Shown here: piece after piece, positions 6,555 through 11,980 of the stretch
How positions within the stretch are numbered: position 1 is the first letter of the stretch
Layout of the letters: each line of letters starts with the position of its first letter
DNA from: Acidimicrobiia bacterium
GTDB lineage: Bacteria; Actinomycetota; Acidimicrobiia; UBA5794; UBA11373
Length of the DNA stretch: 11,980 nt
Direction of reading: 5' to 3'
NCBI GenBank assembly: GCA_025456165.1
Contig: JALOLI010000012.1
Location: 1 to 11,980 of the forward strand
Made by a program: the position numbers and the translations under genes
The notes under the pieces: generated by a model
Told to the model about the DNA's origin: nothing
Seen by the model: the letters and a program-made list of their open reading frames with translations, nothing else
Databases searched by the model: none

Positions 6555-7353
6555 CCAGGCGCTGCCGCACCGCTTCGAACAGCACGATCCCCGCCGCCAT
6601 GGCGGCGTTGAGGCTGTCCACCGTGCCGGGCATCGGGATGAGCACCTGCTCGGTCGCCCCTTGCAGCCAGACGGCCGACAGGCCGTACTGCTCGCTGCCC
6701 ACCACCACGGCGACTGCCCCGGTGAGATCGGCCTCCCAGTGGGGCCTGGTCGCGGCGGGGGTGGTGGCCACGGTGCGGATGTCCCGCTGGTGCAGCCAGG
6801 CGATGGCGCCGGGGGTGTCGGCCACTGCGAGCGGGAGGGAGAAGAGGGTGCCCAGGGAGGCGCGCACCACGTTGGGGTTGAACGGGTCCGTCGTCGGGTC
6901 GCAGACGATGAGGGCGGCGGCGCCGGCGGCCTCGGCGGTGCGCATCATCGTGCCCAGGTTTCCCGGCTTCTCGATGCCCTCGACCACCAGCAGCAGGGGA
7001 GCGGGGCCGAGGGCGAGGCGGTCGAGGCCGGTGGGGAACTGGCGGGCCACGGCGAGCAGGCCCTCCGGGCGGTCGCGGTAGGAGGCCTTGCGAAAGGGGG
7101 CCTCCGCCACTTCGACGATCTCGGCGCCACTGCCGCGGGCGGCGGCGACCAGTGCCGCCTCGTTCTCCCCGAGGTAGAGGTGCGGGCAGCACCACACCTC
7201 GGCCAGCGAGATACCCCCGTCGAGGGCCCGGCGCAACTCGCGGTAGCCCTCGATGAGGAACAGGCCGCTGCGGTCCCGCTCCCGGCGATCGCGCAGGCGG
7301 ACCAGGCCTTTGAGGCGGGGGTTGGCGGTGCTGGTGATCGCTTCGGCGGGCAC
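6544..7353 (-). CDS. TrmH/SpoU-family RNA 2'-O-ribose methyltransferase
   Basis: This 269-residue SPOUT enzyme should transfer a methyl group from S-adenosylmethionine to a ribose 2'-OH in rRNA or tRNA. Residues about 1-105 are the N-terminal substrate-binding domain, starting AITSTANPRLKGLVRLRDRRERDRSG and including FLIEGYREL. The knotted catalytic domain has all three motifs: motif 1 EKPGNLGTMMRTAEAAG (Asn132, Arg138), motif 2 VVVGSEQYGLS (216-226) and motif 3 IPMPGTVDSLNAAMAAGIVLFE (239-260). NPNVVRASLGTLFSLP is also typical. The frame is open to ATG 7437, but family members start just before ITS..NP. GTG 7353 has TACGGT plus exactly 6 nt upstream, supporting a leaderless start there. The RNA target cannot be assigned from sequence. 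Confidence 0.9.
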   Translation of the reverse strand: MPAEAITSTANPRLKGLVRLRDRRERDRSGLFLIEGYRELRRALDGGISLAEVWCCPHLYLGENEAALVAAARGSGAEIVEVAEAPFRKASYRDRPEGLLAVARQFPTGLDRLALGPAPLLLVVEGIEKPGNLGTMMRTAEAAGAAALIVCDPTTDPFNPNVVRASLGTLFSLPLAVADTPGAIAWLHQRDIRTVATTPAATRPHWEADLTGAVAVVVGSEQYGLSAVWLQGATEQVLIPMPGTVDSLNAAMAAGIVLFEAVRQRLASP

Positions 7354-7365
7354 GGCCTCACCGTA
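7354..7365 (-). promoter_or_regulatory. Leaderless-type -10 element of the RNA methyltransferase gene
   Basis: On the minus strand TACGGT (7365-7360) is followed by the 6 nt GAGGCC and then GTG 7353. TAnnnT at this distance puts transcription start at or next to the G of the start codon. GGTGAGG could also be read as a Shine-Dalgarno sequence, but it would be only 2-3 nt from the GTG, too close. No clear -35. Confidence 0.5.
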
Positions 7366-7488
7366 GCGGAGGGCGGGGCCCGCCGGAGAGGCGGCTCCGG
7401 CCTTCTGCCGCCCAATCCCGGGCCGGGCGCCTTCCATGATCTACCGTGACGGCGCGAGCAGTCGATAGGCCGGCAAAGGGGATGAGCC

Positions 7489-8643
7489 GTGCGCAGAGGA
7501 CTCTCGGCGGCGGCCGCGGTGTTGAGCGTGGTCGCCGCGGCCTGCGGGGCCTCCGACGGCGGCCCGCCTGACCTCCCCGCCCCGGCGTGCGCCGCCGGGC
7601 AGGTAGACGGCGACCTGATCCTCTACAACTGGCCCAACTACCTCCCCAGTGGGTCTGCCGCCCGGGCGCTCGGCATCGAGGACCTCATCGCCTCCTTCGA
7701 AGCCGAGTACGGGGTGCGGGTGATTGCGGACACCTACGACTCCAACGAGGAGTTGCGCGCCTCCCTGGCCGTCGACCCCGGGTTCTACGACCTGGCGGTG
7801 CCCTCCGACTACATGGTCTCGGTTCTCATCGCCGAGGGTGGGTTGCTGCCCCTGCAGATGGAGGCCATACCCAACAGGGTCAACCTCGATCGCGAGTTCC
7901 TCAACCCGCCGTTCGATCCGGAGGGGCGGTTCCACATCCCGTATCTGTGGGGCACGACGGGGATTGGACTGGCTACTGCGGATCTGCCTGCCGGGCTGCC
8001 CGAATCCTGGGACCTGATCTTCGACAAAGAGGTCACTTCGGTTTTCGGCGGCAAGGTCAGCCTGCTCGACGACGCCCGGGAGACTCTCGGCGCCGCCCTC
8101 CTACACCTGGGCTACTCGCTCAACAGCGCCGACGAGGGTGAGATCCGCGAGGCGGGCGACGTGATCGCCGAGATGGTGCACCGCGGGGATGTGGAGTTCT
8201 TCGACTCGGCCGCCTTCGCCGGGCGCCTGGCGTCCGGTGAGGTGCTGGCGGCCCACGGCTACTCCTCGGACTTCTTCCGGGAGATCGCCCTGCTGACGGC
8301 CTCGGGCCGGCGCGTTCCTGAGGGGTTCGCCTACATGGTCCCCGAAGAGGGTGCGGTGATCTGGGTCGATGCCATGGTGATCCCGGCCGATGCCCGTCAT
8401 CCCTGCACCGCTCACACGTTCATCAACTTCCTCCTCGATCCCCTGCATGGGGCAGCCCTGGCCGATTTCAACTGGTGCGCCACCCCCAACGCAGTGGCCG
8501 AGTACCTGATGGATCCGGACATCCTCGACGACCCGGCCATCTACCCGCCTCAAGAGGTCATGGACCGCCTCGAGTTCCTGGTCGACCTGGGCCCCGAGAT
8601 CGAGGCCCTCTACGCCGAGGCCTTCGCCGCGGCGCGGGGCTGA
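7489..8643 (+). CDS. PotD/PotF-like polyamine-binding lipoprotein
   Basis: This 384-residue protein is an extracytoplasmic solute-binding protein of an ABC importer, probably for spermidine or putrescine. The signal peptide is MRRGL followed by an Ala/Val-rich core, ending in lipobox VAAAC with Cys19 as the predicted lipidated residue. Similarity to E. coli PotD is clear: LYNWPNYLP, DTYDSNEEL, YDLAVPSDYMV, PYLWGTTGIG, SLLDDARETLGAALLHLGYS, WVDAMVIP and CATPNAVAEYL. Residues matching PotD polyamine contacts are kept: Asp195 and Glu198 (DDARE), Trp292 and Asp294 (WVD), and Tyr108. The start is GTG 7489 with AAAGGGGA about 6 nt upstream. A possible -10, TACCGT, is at 7442-7447. There are no permease or ATPase genes beside it. 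The gene is convergent with the exchanger gene. Confidence 0.9.
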   Translation: MRRGLSAAAAVLSVVAAACGASDGGPPDLPAPACAAGQVDGDLILYNWPNYLPSGSAARALGIEDLIASFEAEYGVRVIADTYDSNEELRASLAVDPGFYDLAVPSDYMVSVLIAEGGLLPLQMEAIPNRVNLDREFLNPPFDPEGRFHIPYLWGTTGIGLATADLPAGLPESWDLIFDKEVTSVFGGKVSLLDDARETLGAALLHLGYSLNSADEGEIREAGDVIAEMVHRGDVEFFDSAAFAGRLASGEVLAAHGYSSDFFREIALLTASGRRVPEGFAYMVPEEGAVIWVDAMVIPADARHPCTAHTFINFLLDPLHGAALADFNWCATPNAVAEYLMDPDILDDPAIYPPQEVMDRLEFLVDLGPEIEALYAEAFAAARG

Positions 8644-8656
8644 CGTCGGGGCGTCA
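8641..8656. terminator. Short inverted repeat spanning two convergent stop codons
   Basis: TGACG (8641-8645) and CGTCA (8652-8656) form a 5-bp stem with a 6-nt loop. The first TGA is the stop of the polyamine-binding gene; the TCA at the other end is the exchanger stop on the minus strand. One mismatch outwards, three more pairs (one G-T) are possible. Only 10 bp separate the two genes, so any shared terminator must lie here or inside the coding ends. It is weak as a terminator. Confidence 0.35.
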
Positions 8657-9751
8657 CCTCGCCGAGGCTTCCGCGGTCCGGGACCGCCAGGACCGCCAGG
8701 TCAGGATGATCAGGGTGAGGGCAGTGAGGGGGATGACGAACAACAGCATGATGCGCCCGAAGGCCGGCAGGGCACCGTGGCCTTCGGCCTGGAGCACCAG
8801 GTAGGCGGTGTAGGCCACGTAGTAGGCCAGGAGCAGGGCCCCCTCGCTTCGGGAGATGCGGTGGCCTACGAAGAAGATGGGCAGGCAGGCGACGCTCACC
8901 CCCAGCATCACCGGCAGGTCGAAGCGCAGCACTGCCGGAGCCACCGCCACGGGCTCGGGGGCCAGCAGGCCGCCCAGGCCGAGCACGGCCAGCAGGTTGA
9001 ACAGGCAACTGCCCACGGCATTGCCCACGGCGATGTCACGCTCGCCGCGGAGGGCGGCCACCAGGGAGGTGGCCACCTCAGGCAGGCCGGTGCCGGCAGC
9101 CACGATGGTGAGACCGACCACCAGGCCGCTCACCCCCAGGGTGGTGGCCACCTTCACTGCCCCGTCCACCAGCCAGCGCGCCCCCAGGACCAGCAGACCC
9201 AGGCCGGCGAGCAGCAACGCCACATCGAGCACGGTCCGGCGGGTCGAACGGGGCCGGGGCCCGTACTGCCTCTCGTACTCGGCGGCCACCTCGGCCGTCT
9301 CCCGGCGGCCCCGCCGCACCGCGTACACCGTGTAGGCGACCACCCCGGCGAACAGGACCGCACCGTCGAAGCGGCCGAGGCCGCCGTCGAGAGCCAGAAC
9401 CAGCACCAGGCCTCCCGCCCCGATCAGCAAGGGCACTTCCAGCCTGACCAGCCGCTGAGCCACCACCAGCGGGACCACCAGGGCTGAGGCTCCCAGCACG
9501 AAGAGCAGGTTGAAGATGTTGCTCCCCACCACGTTGCCCACGGCCAGGTCGGCCTGCCCGGCGAAGGCCGCCCGCAGGGTGACGGCTGCCTCGGGGGCGC
9601 TGGTCCCGAAGGCAACCACGGTCAACCCGACCACCAGGGGGGAGATGCCGATGGCCCGCGCCAGGCCGGAGGCACCTCGCACCAACGCTTGGGCTCCGAT
9701 CACGAGCAGGACGAAGCCGGCGATGAAGAGGACCAGGGTCAGGGCGTCCAA
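8654..9751 (-). CDS. CaCA-family Na+(or H+)/Ca2+ exchanger, YrbG/NCX type
   Basis: This 365-residue inner-membrane antiporter has about ten hydrophobic helices in two inverted halves joined by a charged cytoplasmic loop (about 145-172). The alpha-1 repeat reads VVAFGTSAPEAAVT through GNVVGSNIFNLLFVLG, with Thr50, Ser51, Glu54, Ser77 and Asn81 at the cation-site positions of the archaeal NCX. The alpha-2 repeat reads IVAAGTGLPEVATS through GNAVGSCLFNLLAVLG, with Glu225 retained. Two alpha-2 residues are unusual: Gly222 for the common Ser, and Cys249 for the common Asn. The start is TTG 9751, with AAGGTGAGG 5 nt upstream overlapping the previous stop. The frame extends to 9895, but that is Pro/Arg-rich sequence inside the upstream gene. 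It is 7 bp downstream of the flavin-binding gene, in the same operon. The transported ion is inferred from family. Confidence 0.9.
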   Translation of the reverse strand: MDALTLVLFIAGFVLLVIGAQALVRGASGLARAIGISPLVVGLTVVAFGTSAPEAAVTLRAAFAGQADLAVGNVVGSNIFNLLFVLGASALVVPLVVAQRLVRLEVPLLIGAGGLVLVLALDGGLGRFDGAVLFAGVVAYTVYAVRRGRRETAEVAAEYERQYGPRPRSTRRTVLDVALLLAGLGLLVLGARWLVDGAVKVATTLGVSGLVVGLTIVAAGTGLPEVATSLVAALRGERDIAVGNAVGSCLFNLLAVLGLGGLLAPEPVAVAPAVLRFDLPVMLGVSVACLPIFFVGHRISRSEGALLLAYYVAYTAYLVLQAEGHGALPAFGRIMLLFVIPLTALTLIILTWRSWRSRTAEASAR

Positions 9752-9758
9752 CGCACCC

Positions 9759-10370
9759 TCACCTTCGAGTCGCTCCCGGCAGGACCTCGGGCGGCGGCGT
9801 GCCCGGCGGCACCCCGGCGTCGGGTACGGGGGTCCCGGCCTCGAGGTGGAGGGGCACCACCCCGGACCACACCGGAAGGGCCCGGTCGGCCTCATTCTCC
9901 CTGGAGGGCCCCGATCGGGCGCGAACGGTGAAGCCGGTCACGGTCACCGCAGCCACGGCGGTGGCGGCTATCTCGGCGGCCCGGGGACGGCGGCCCCGCT
10001 CCCAGCCTCCCGGGGTGACCCGCTCGGTGATGGCCCGCAGGGCGAGTTCGACCTCCGCGGGATCCTCGGCCTCCCGGCCCGCTCCGGTCACCAGCACCGA
10101 GCGGTAGTTGAGGCCGCTATCGCAGGCCGAATGGGCCACCACCACTCCGTCGAGCACCACCGCGCTGATGCAGAGCGGCGCCCCCGAGGCCGCCGCCCCG
10201 ATCACGCCGCCGGCCGGGGAGCCGTGGAAGTAGATGGTGTCGCCCACCCGGGCGTGGGTCGCCGGCAGCACCCGGGGCAAGCCGCCTTCGATGAAGGCGA
10301 CGTGGCAGATGGGGGCGGCGTCGAGCACGGCGGCCGCCGCCTCCCACGTCTGTTCTACGTGATCGGGCAT
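9759..10370 (-). CDS. FMN-binding split-barrel (pyridoxamine 5'-phosphate oxidase-like, COG3467-type) protein
   Basis: This 203-residue protein matches the flavin-nucleotide-binding group of the PPOX-like split barrel. ICHVAFIEGGLPRVLPATHARVGDTIYFHGS is the family form of the N-terminal barrel. CISAVVLDGVVVAHSA, NYRSVLVTG (88-96, probable flavin phosphate contacts) and LPVWSGVVPLHLEAGTPVPD (165-184) follow. The last 20 residues are Pro-rich and not conserved. The biochemical role of this group is not settled; some relatives are nitroreductase-like or nitroimidazole-resistance proteins, but no substrate can be read. The start ATG 10370 has TACCCT exactly 6 nt upstream and no Shine-Dalgarno sequence, so it is probably leaderless. 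It leads an operon with the exchanger gene and is divergent from the GNAT gene. Confidence 0.85.
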   Translation of the reverse strand: MPDHVEQTWEAAAAVLDAAPICHVAFIEGGLPRVLPATHARVGDTIYFHGSPAGGVIGAAASGAPLCISAVVLDGVVVAHSACDSGLNYRSVLVTGAGREAEDPAEVELALRAITERVTPGGWERGRRPRAAEIAATAVAAVTVTGFTVRARSGPSRENEADRALPVWSGVVPLHLEAGTPVPDAGVPPGTPPPEVLPGATRR

Positions 10371-10382
10371 GACGCCAGGGTA
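10371..10382 (-). promoter_or_regulatory. Leaderless-type -10 element of the split-barrel gene
   Basis: On the minus strand TACCCT (10382-10377), then GGCGTC, then ATG 10370. There is no Shine-Dalgarno sequence in the sequence before the ATG. A -35 would fall near 10400-10405 but no consensus is seen. This promoter and the one facing the other way (10416-10427) share a 57-bp gap, so polymerase footprints on the two strands would overlap. Confidence 0.55.
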
Positions 10383-10415
10383 CCGGGCCGGGCCGGTCCG
10401 CTCGCGGCGGCGGGA

Positions 10416-10427
10416 TATGCTCGCCCC
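10416..10427 (+). promoter_or_regulatory. Leaderless-type -10 element of the GNAT gene
   Basis: TATGCT (10416-10421), then CGCCCC, then GTG 10428. It is the best -10 match of the four in this window (4 of 6 to TATAAT). No Shine-Dalgarno sequence precedes the GTG, so the start choice rests on this spacing and on the gene's conserved N-terminal region beginning soon after. Confidence 0.55.
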
Positions 10428-11201
10428 GTGAGCCGAGAAGGTGAGGCGCCGGGCATGCCGGACGGGGTGACCCTCCGGGGTCTCGCGGGCAGGGGCGACC
10501 TGGCCGCGTGCCTCGACGTGCAGCGGGCGGTGTGGGGCGACGACCCCCGGGAACTGGTGCCGCCCGTCGTCCTCGAAGCCACCCTGTGCGCCGGCGGACT
10601 GCTGGGTGGGGCGTTCGACGCCGGGGGCCGACTGCTGGGTTTCGTCTACGGGATGCCGGCGGTACGCGACGGGTGCTTGGCCCACTGGTCGCACCTGCTG
10701 GCGGTGCGGCCCGAGGCGCGGAGGCTGGGCCTCGGCCTGGCGCTGAAGCGCTGGCAGCGGAAGCGCCTGCGGGAGCAGGGCATCGACCGGGCCTACTGGT
10801 CCTACGACCCGCTGCTGGCGGGCAACGCCCACCTGAACCTGACCCTGCTCGGCGCCCGGGCTGTGGAGTACGTCGAGGACATGTACGGGGACGAGATCCA
10901 GGGGACGGCGGGGTCGGATCGCTTCATCGTTGAGTGGGCGCTCGATGCGCCGGCCGCGCCGGTGGCGGCGGCGGCCCCGGCGGTCGTGGGACTCGATGAC
11001 GAAGACCTGCCCGAGAGCGCCGTCGTGGGGGTGGCCGTCCCTAAGGACTTCTCCGGCCTGGCGGGTGGCGACCCGGCCCTGGCCCGACGGTGGCGAGCGG
11101 CCACCCGGCGGGCCCTGACCCACTACCTCGGAACCGGGTACCGGGTGGCGGGGTTCTGGCGAGGCGAGCCGCCCCACTATGTGCTGGAGGCCGGGGGATG
11201 A
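10428..11201 (+). CDS. GNAT-family N-acyltransferase (COG3375-like), partner of the racemase
   Basis: This 257-residue GNAT protein should transfer an acyl group from acyl-CoA to an amine. The CoA loop is RRLGLG (98-103) in the context LLAVRPEARRLGLGLAL. It continues as IDRAYWSYDPLLAGNAHLNLTLLGARAVEYVEDMYG (119-154 in family form), the signature of the COG3375 group. The C-terminal 80 residues contain an Ala/Pro linker and VGVAVPKDFSGL, typical of the same group. The frame is open far upstream (to 9510), but that stretch is antisense to other genes; GTG 10428 with TATGCT 6 nt before it is chosen. The stop overlaps the next ATG (ATGA). A Geobacillus pathway in which a GNAT succinylates D-amino acids before an enolase-superfamily racemase is described, so a succinyltransferase role is plausible inference. 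Confidence 0.85.
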   Translation: MSREGEAPGMPDGVTLRGLAGRGDLAACLDVQRAVWGDDPRELVPPVVLEATLCAGGLLGGAFDAGGRLLGFVYGMPAVRDGCLAHWSHLLAVRPEARRLGLGLALKRWQRKRLREQGIDRAYWSYDPLLAGNAHLNLTLLGARAVEYVEDMYGDEIQGTAGSDRFIVEWALDAPAAPVAAAAPAVVGLDDEDLPESAVVGVAVPKDFSGLAGGDPALARRWRAATRRALTHYLGTGYRVAGFWRGEPPHYVLEAGG

Positions 11202-11980
11202 TCACCATCGTTCGCCTGGTGCTGCGGGAGATCGCCCTGTCGCTGCGCGAGCCCTTCCGCACCTCTTCCGGGCTCACCCATCACCGGCGCATCCTGCTGG
11301 TGGAGGCCATCGACGCCGGCGGCGAGATCGGTTGGGGGGAGTGCGTCGCCGAGGAGGCCCCGGCCTACTCGGCGGAGACGGTCGACACCGCCTGGCTGGC
11401 CATCCCCGGGTGGGTGGCGCCCGCGGTGCTGGGGCGCGAGTTCGTCGGCCCGCAAGACCTTCTCCCGGCCCTCGATCGGGCCTTCCGGGGGCATCCCATG
11501 GCCAAGGCGGCGGTAGAGATGGCCGCCTGGGACCTGGCGGCCCGGCAGGAGGGGGTGTCGCTGTCCCGCCTGCTGGGCGGCACCCGGGACCGGGTGGAGA
11601 CGGGGATCAGCCTCGGCATCCAGGCTTCGCCGGCGGCACTGGCGGAGCGGGCGCGGGCGGCGGTGGAGGAGGGCTACCGCCGGGTGAAGGTGAAGGTGGC
11701 GCCCGGGGAGGACGCGCCCTTCGCCACGGCGGCGCGGGAGGCGGTAGGGGAGGGGTTCCCGCTGTCGCTGGACGCCAACGCCGCCTACACCCTCGGCGAC
11801 CTGGAAGTGCTGCAGCGCCTCGACGCCTTGCACCCGGCGATGATCGAGCAACCTCTAGACCCCGACGACCTGACGGGCCACGCCCGGCTGCAGGCCGCCC
11901 TACAGGCGCCGCTGTGCCTGGACGAGTCGATCACCTCGGCGGCCCGAGGCGAGGACGCCATCGCCCTGGGGGCGGCGCGG
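11198..11980 (+). CDS. menC: Enolase-superfamily o-succinylbenzoate synthase / N-succinylamino-acid racemase (3' partial)
   Basis: The first 261 residues of a protein of the OSBS/NSAR subfamily (usually about 370) are present; the rest is beyond the window. The N-terminal capping domain reads EPFRTSSGLTHHRRILLVE and GWGECVAEEAPAYSAETVDTAW. In the barrel, the catalytic KxK motif is VKVKVAPG (Lys164, Lys166). Metal ligands are Asp192 (DANAAYTLGD), Glu217 (MIEQPL) and Asp242 (CLDESI). DPDDLTGHARLQAALQAPLCLDESI is characteristic of the NSAR/OSBS branch rather than of other enolase-superfamily enzymes. It makes o-succinylbenzoate for menaquinone, racemises N-succinylamino acids, or both. The start ATG 11198 overlaps the GNAT stop, with GGAGG 7 nt upstream. 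Coupling to an acyltransferase favours a racemase role; no other men genes are visible. The symbol is by homology only. Confidence 0.88.
   Translation, partial: MITIVRLVLREIALSLREPFRTSSGLTHHRRILLVEAIDAGGEIGWGECVAEEAPAYSAETVDTAWLAIPGWVAPAVLGREFVGPQDLLPALDRAFRGHPMAKAAVEMAAWDLAARQEGVSLSRLLGGTRDRVETGISLGIQASPAALAERARAAVEEGYRRVKVKVAPGEDAPFATAAREAVGEGFPLSLDANAAYTLGDLEVLQRLDALHPAMIEQPLDPDDLTGHARLQAALQAPLCLDESITSAARGEDAIALGAAR

Noticed and set aside
6544..7353. Antibiotic-resistance 23S rRNA methyltransferase (thiostrepton-resistance type), suggested by similar length and fold
   Set aside because: The shared SPOUT motifs do not distinguish the substrate, and there is no antibiotic gene context.
6661..7449. 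Plus-strand open frame (262 codons) opposite the RNA methyltransferase
   Set aside because: Low-complexity Gly/Ala/Glu composition; the three SPOUT motifs on the minus strand decide the coding strand.
9752..9895. 48-codon N-terminal extension of the exchanger
   Set aside because: Pro/Arg/Cys-rich sequence inside the split-barrel gene; TTG 9751 has AAGGTGAGG at good distance and gives residue positions matching the known exchanger fold.
9510..10427. Large N-terminal extension of the GNAT frame
   Set aside because: It is antisense to the exchanger and split-barrel genes; GNAT homology begins only after GTG 10428.

Overview
This is a GC-rich bacterial window with densely packed genes, frequent GTG/TTG starts and 1-4 nt stop/start overlaps. 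The presence of a RamB/PrpR-type (ScfR) regulator and several probable leaderless genes points to Actinomycetota. I cannot narrow it to a family, and nothing looks phage-like or IS-like.

Region 1 (1-4055, + strand) is a [NiFe]-hydrogenase maturation operon, hypF (5' end outside the window), hypC, hypD and hypE, joined by 1-4 nt overlaps. HypF and HypE make thiocyanate on the HypE C-terminal Cys. HypC and HypD assemble the Fe(CN)2CO unit. All diagnostic residues are present, so the set looks functional. No hydrogenase subunit and no hypA/hypB lie downstream.

Region 2 (4120-6385, - strand) lies convergent to hyp. It holds a MazF-like toxin with a ribbon-helix-helix antitoxin, whose promoter is flanked by direct repeats. 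A structured intergenic element follows, then a long XRE/IrrE-like/ScfR-type regulator whose zinc-protease motif is degenerate. A perfect 16-bp palindrome sits upstream of that regulator.

Region 3 (6544-8643) has a TrmH/SpoU-family RNA 2'-O-methyltransferase (-) divergent from a PotD-like polyamine-binding lipoprotein (+) that has no transporter partners in view.

Region 4 (8654-10370, -) is a two-gene operon of an FMN-binding split-barrel protein and a CaCA-family Na+/Ca2+ exchanger. Region 5 (10428-11980, +) is divergent from it: a GNAT acyltransferase coupled to an enolase-superfamily OSBS/N-succinylamino-acid racemase that runs off the end of the window.

The cleanest unlisted signal is in the promoters. 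Of six genes that appear to lead a transcription unit, four have TAnnnT, exactly 6 nt, then the start codon, which is the geometry of leaderless transcription. The other two have clear Shine-Dalgarno sequences instead. I found no convincing wholly novel system. The main leads are the toxin-antitoxin operator, the degenerate ScfR protein, the GNAT-racemase pair and the structured element at 4797-4877.
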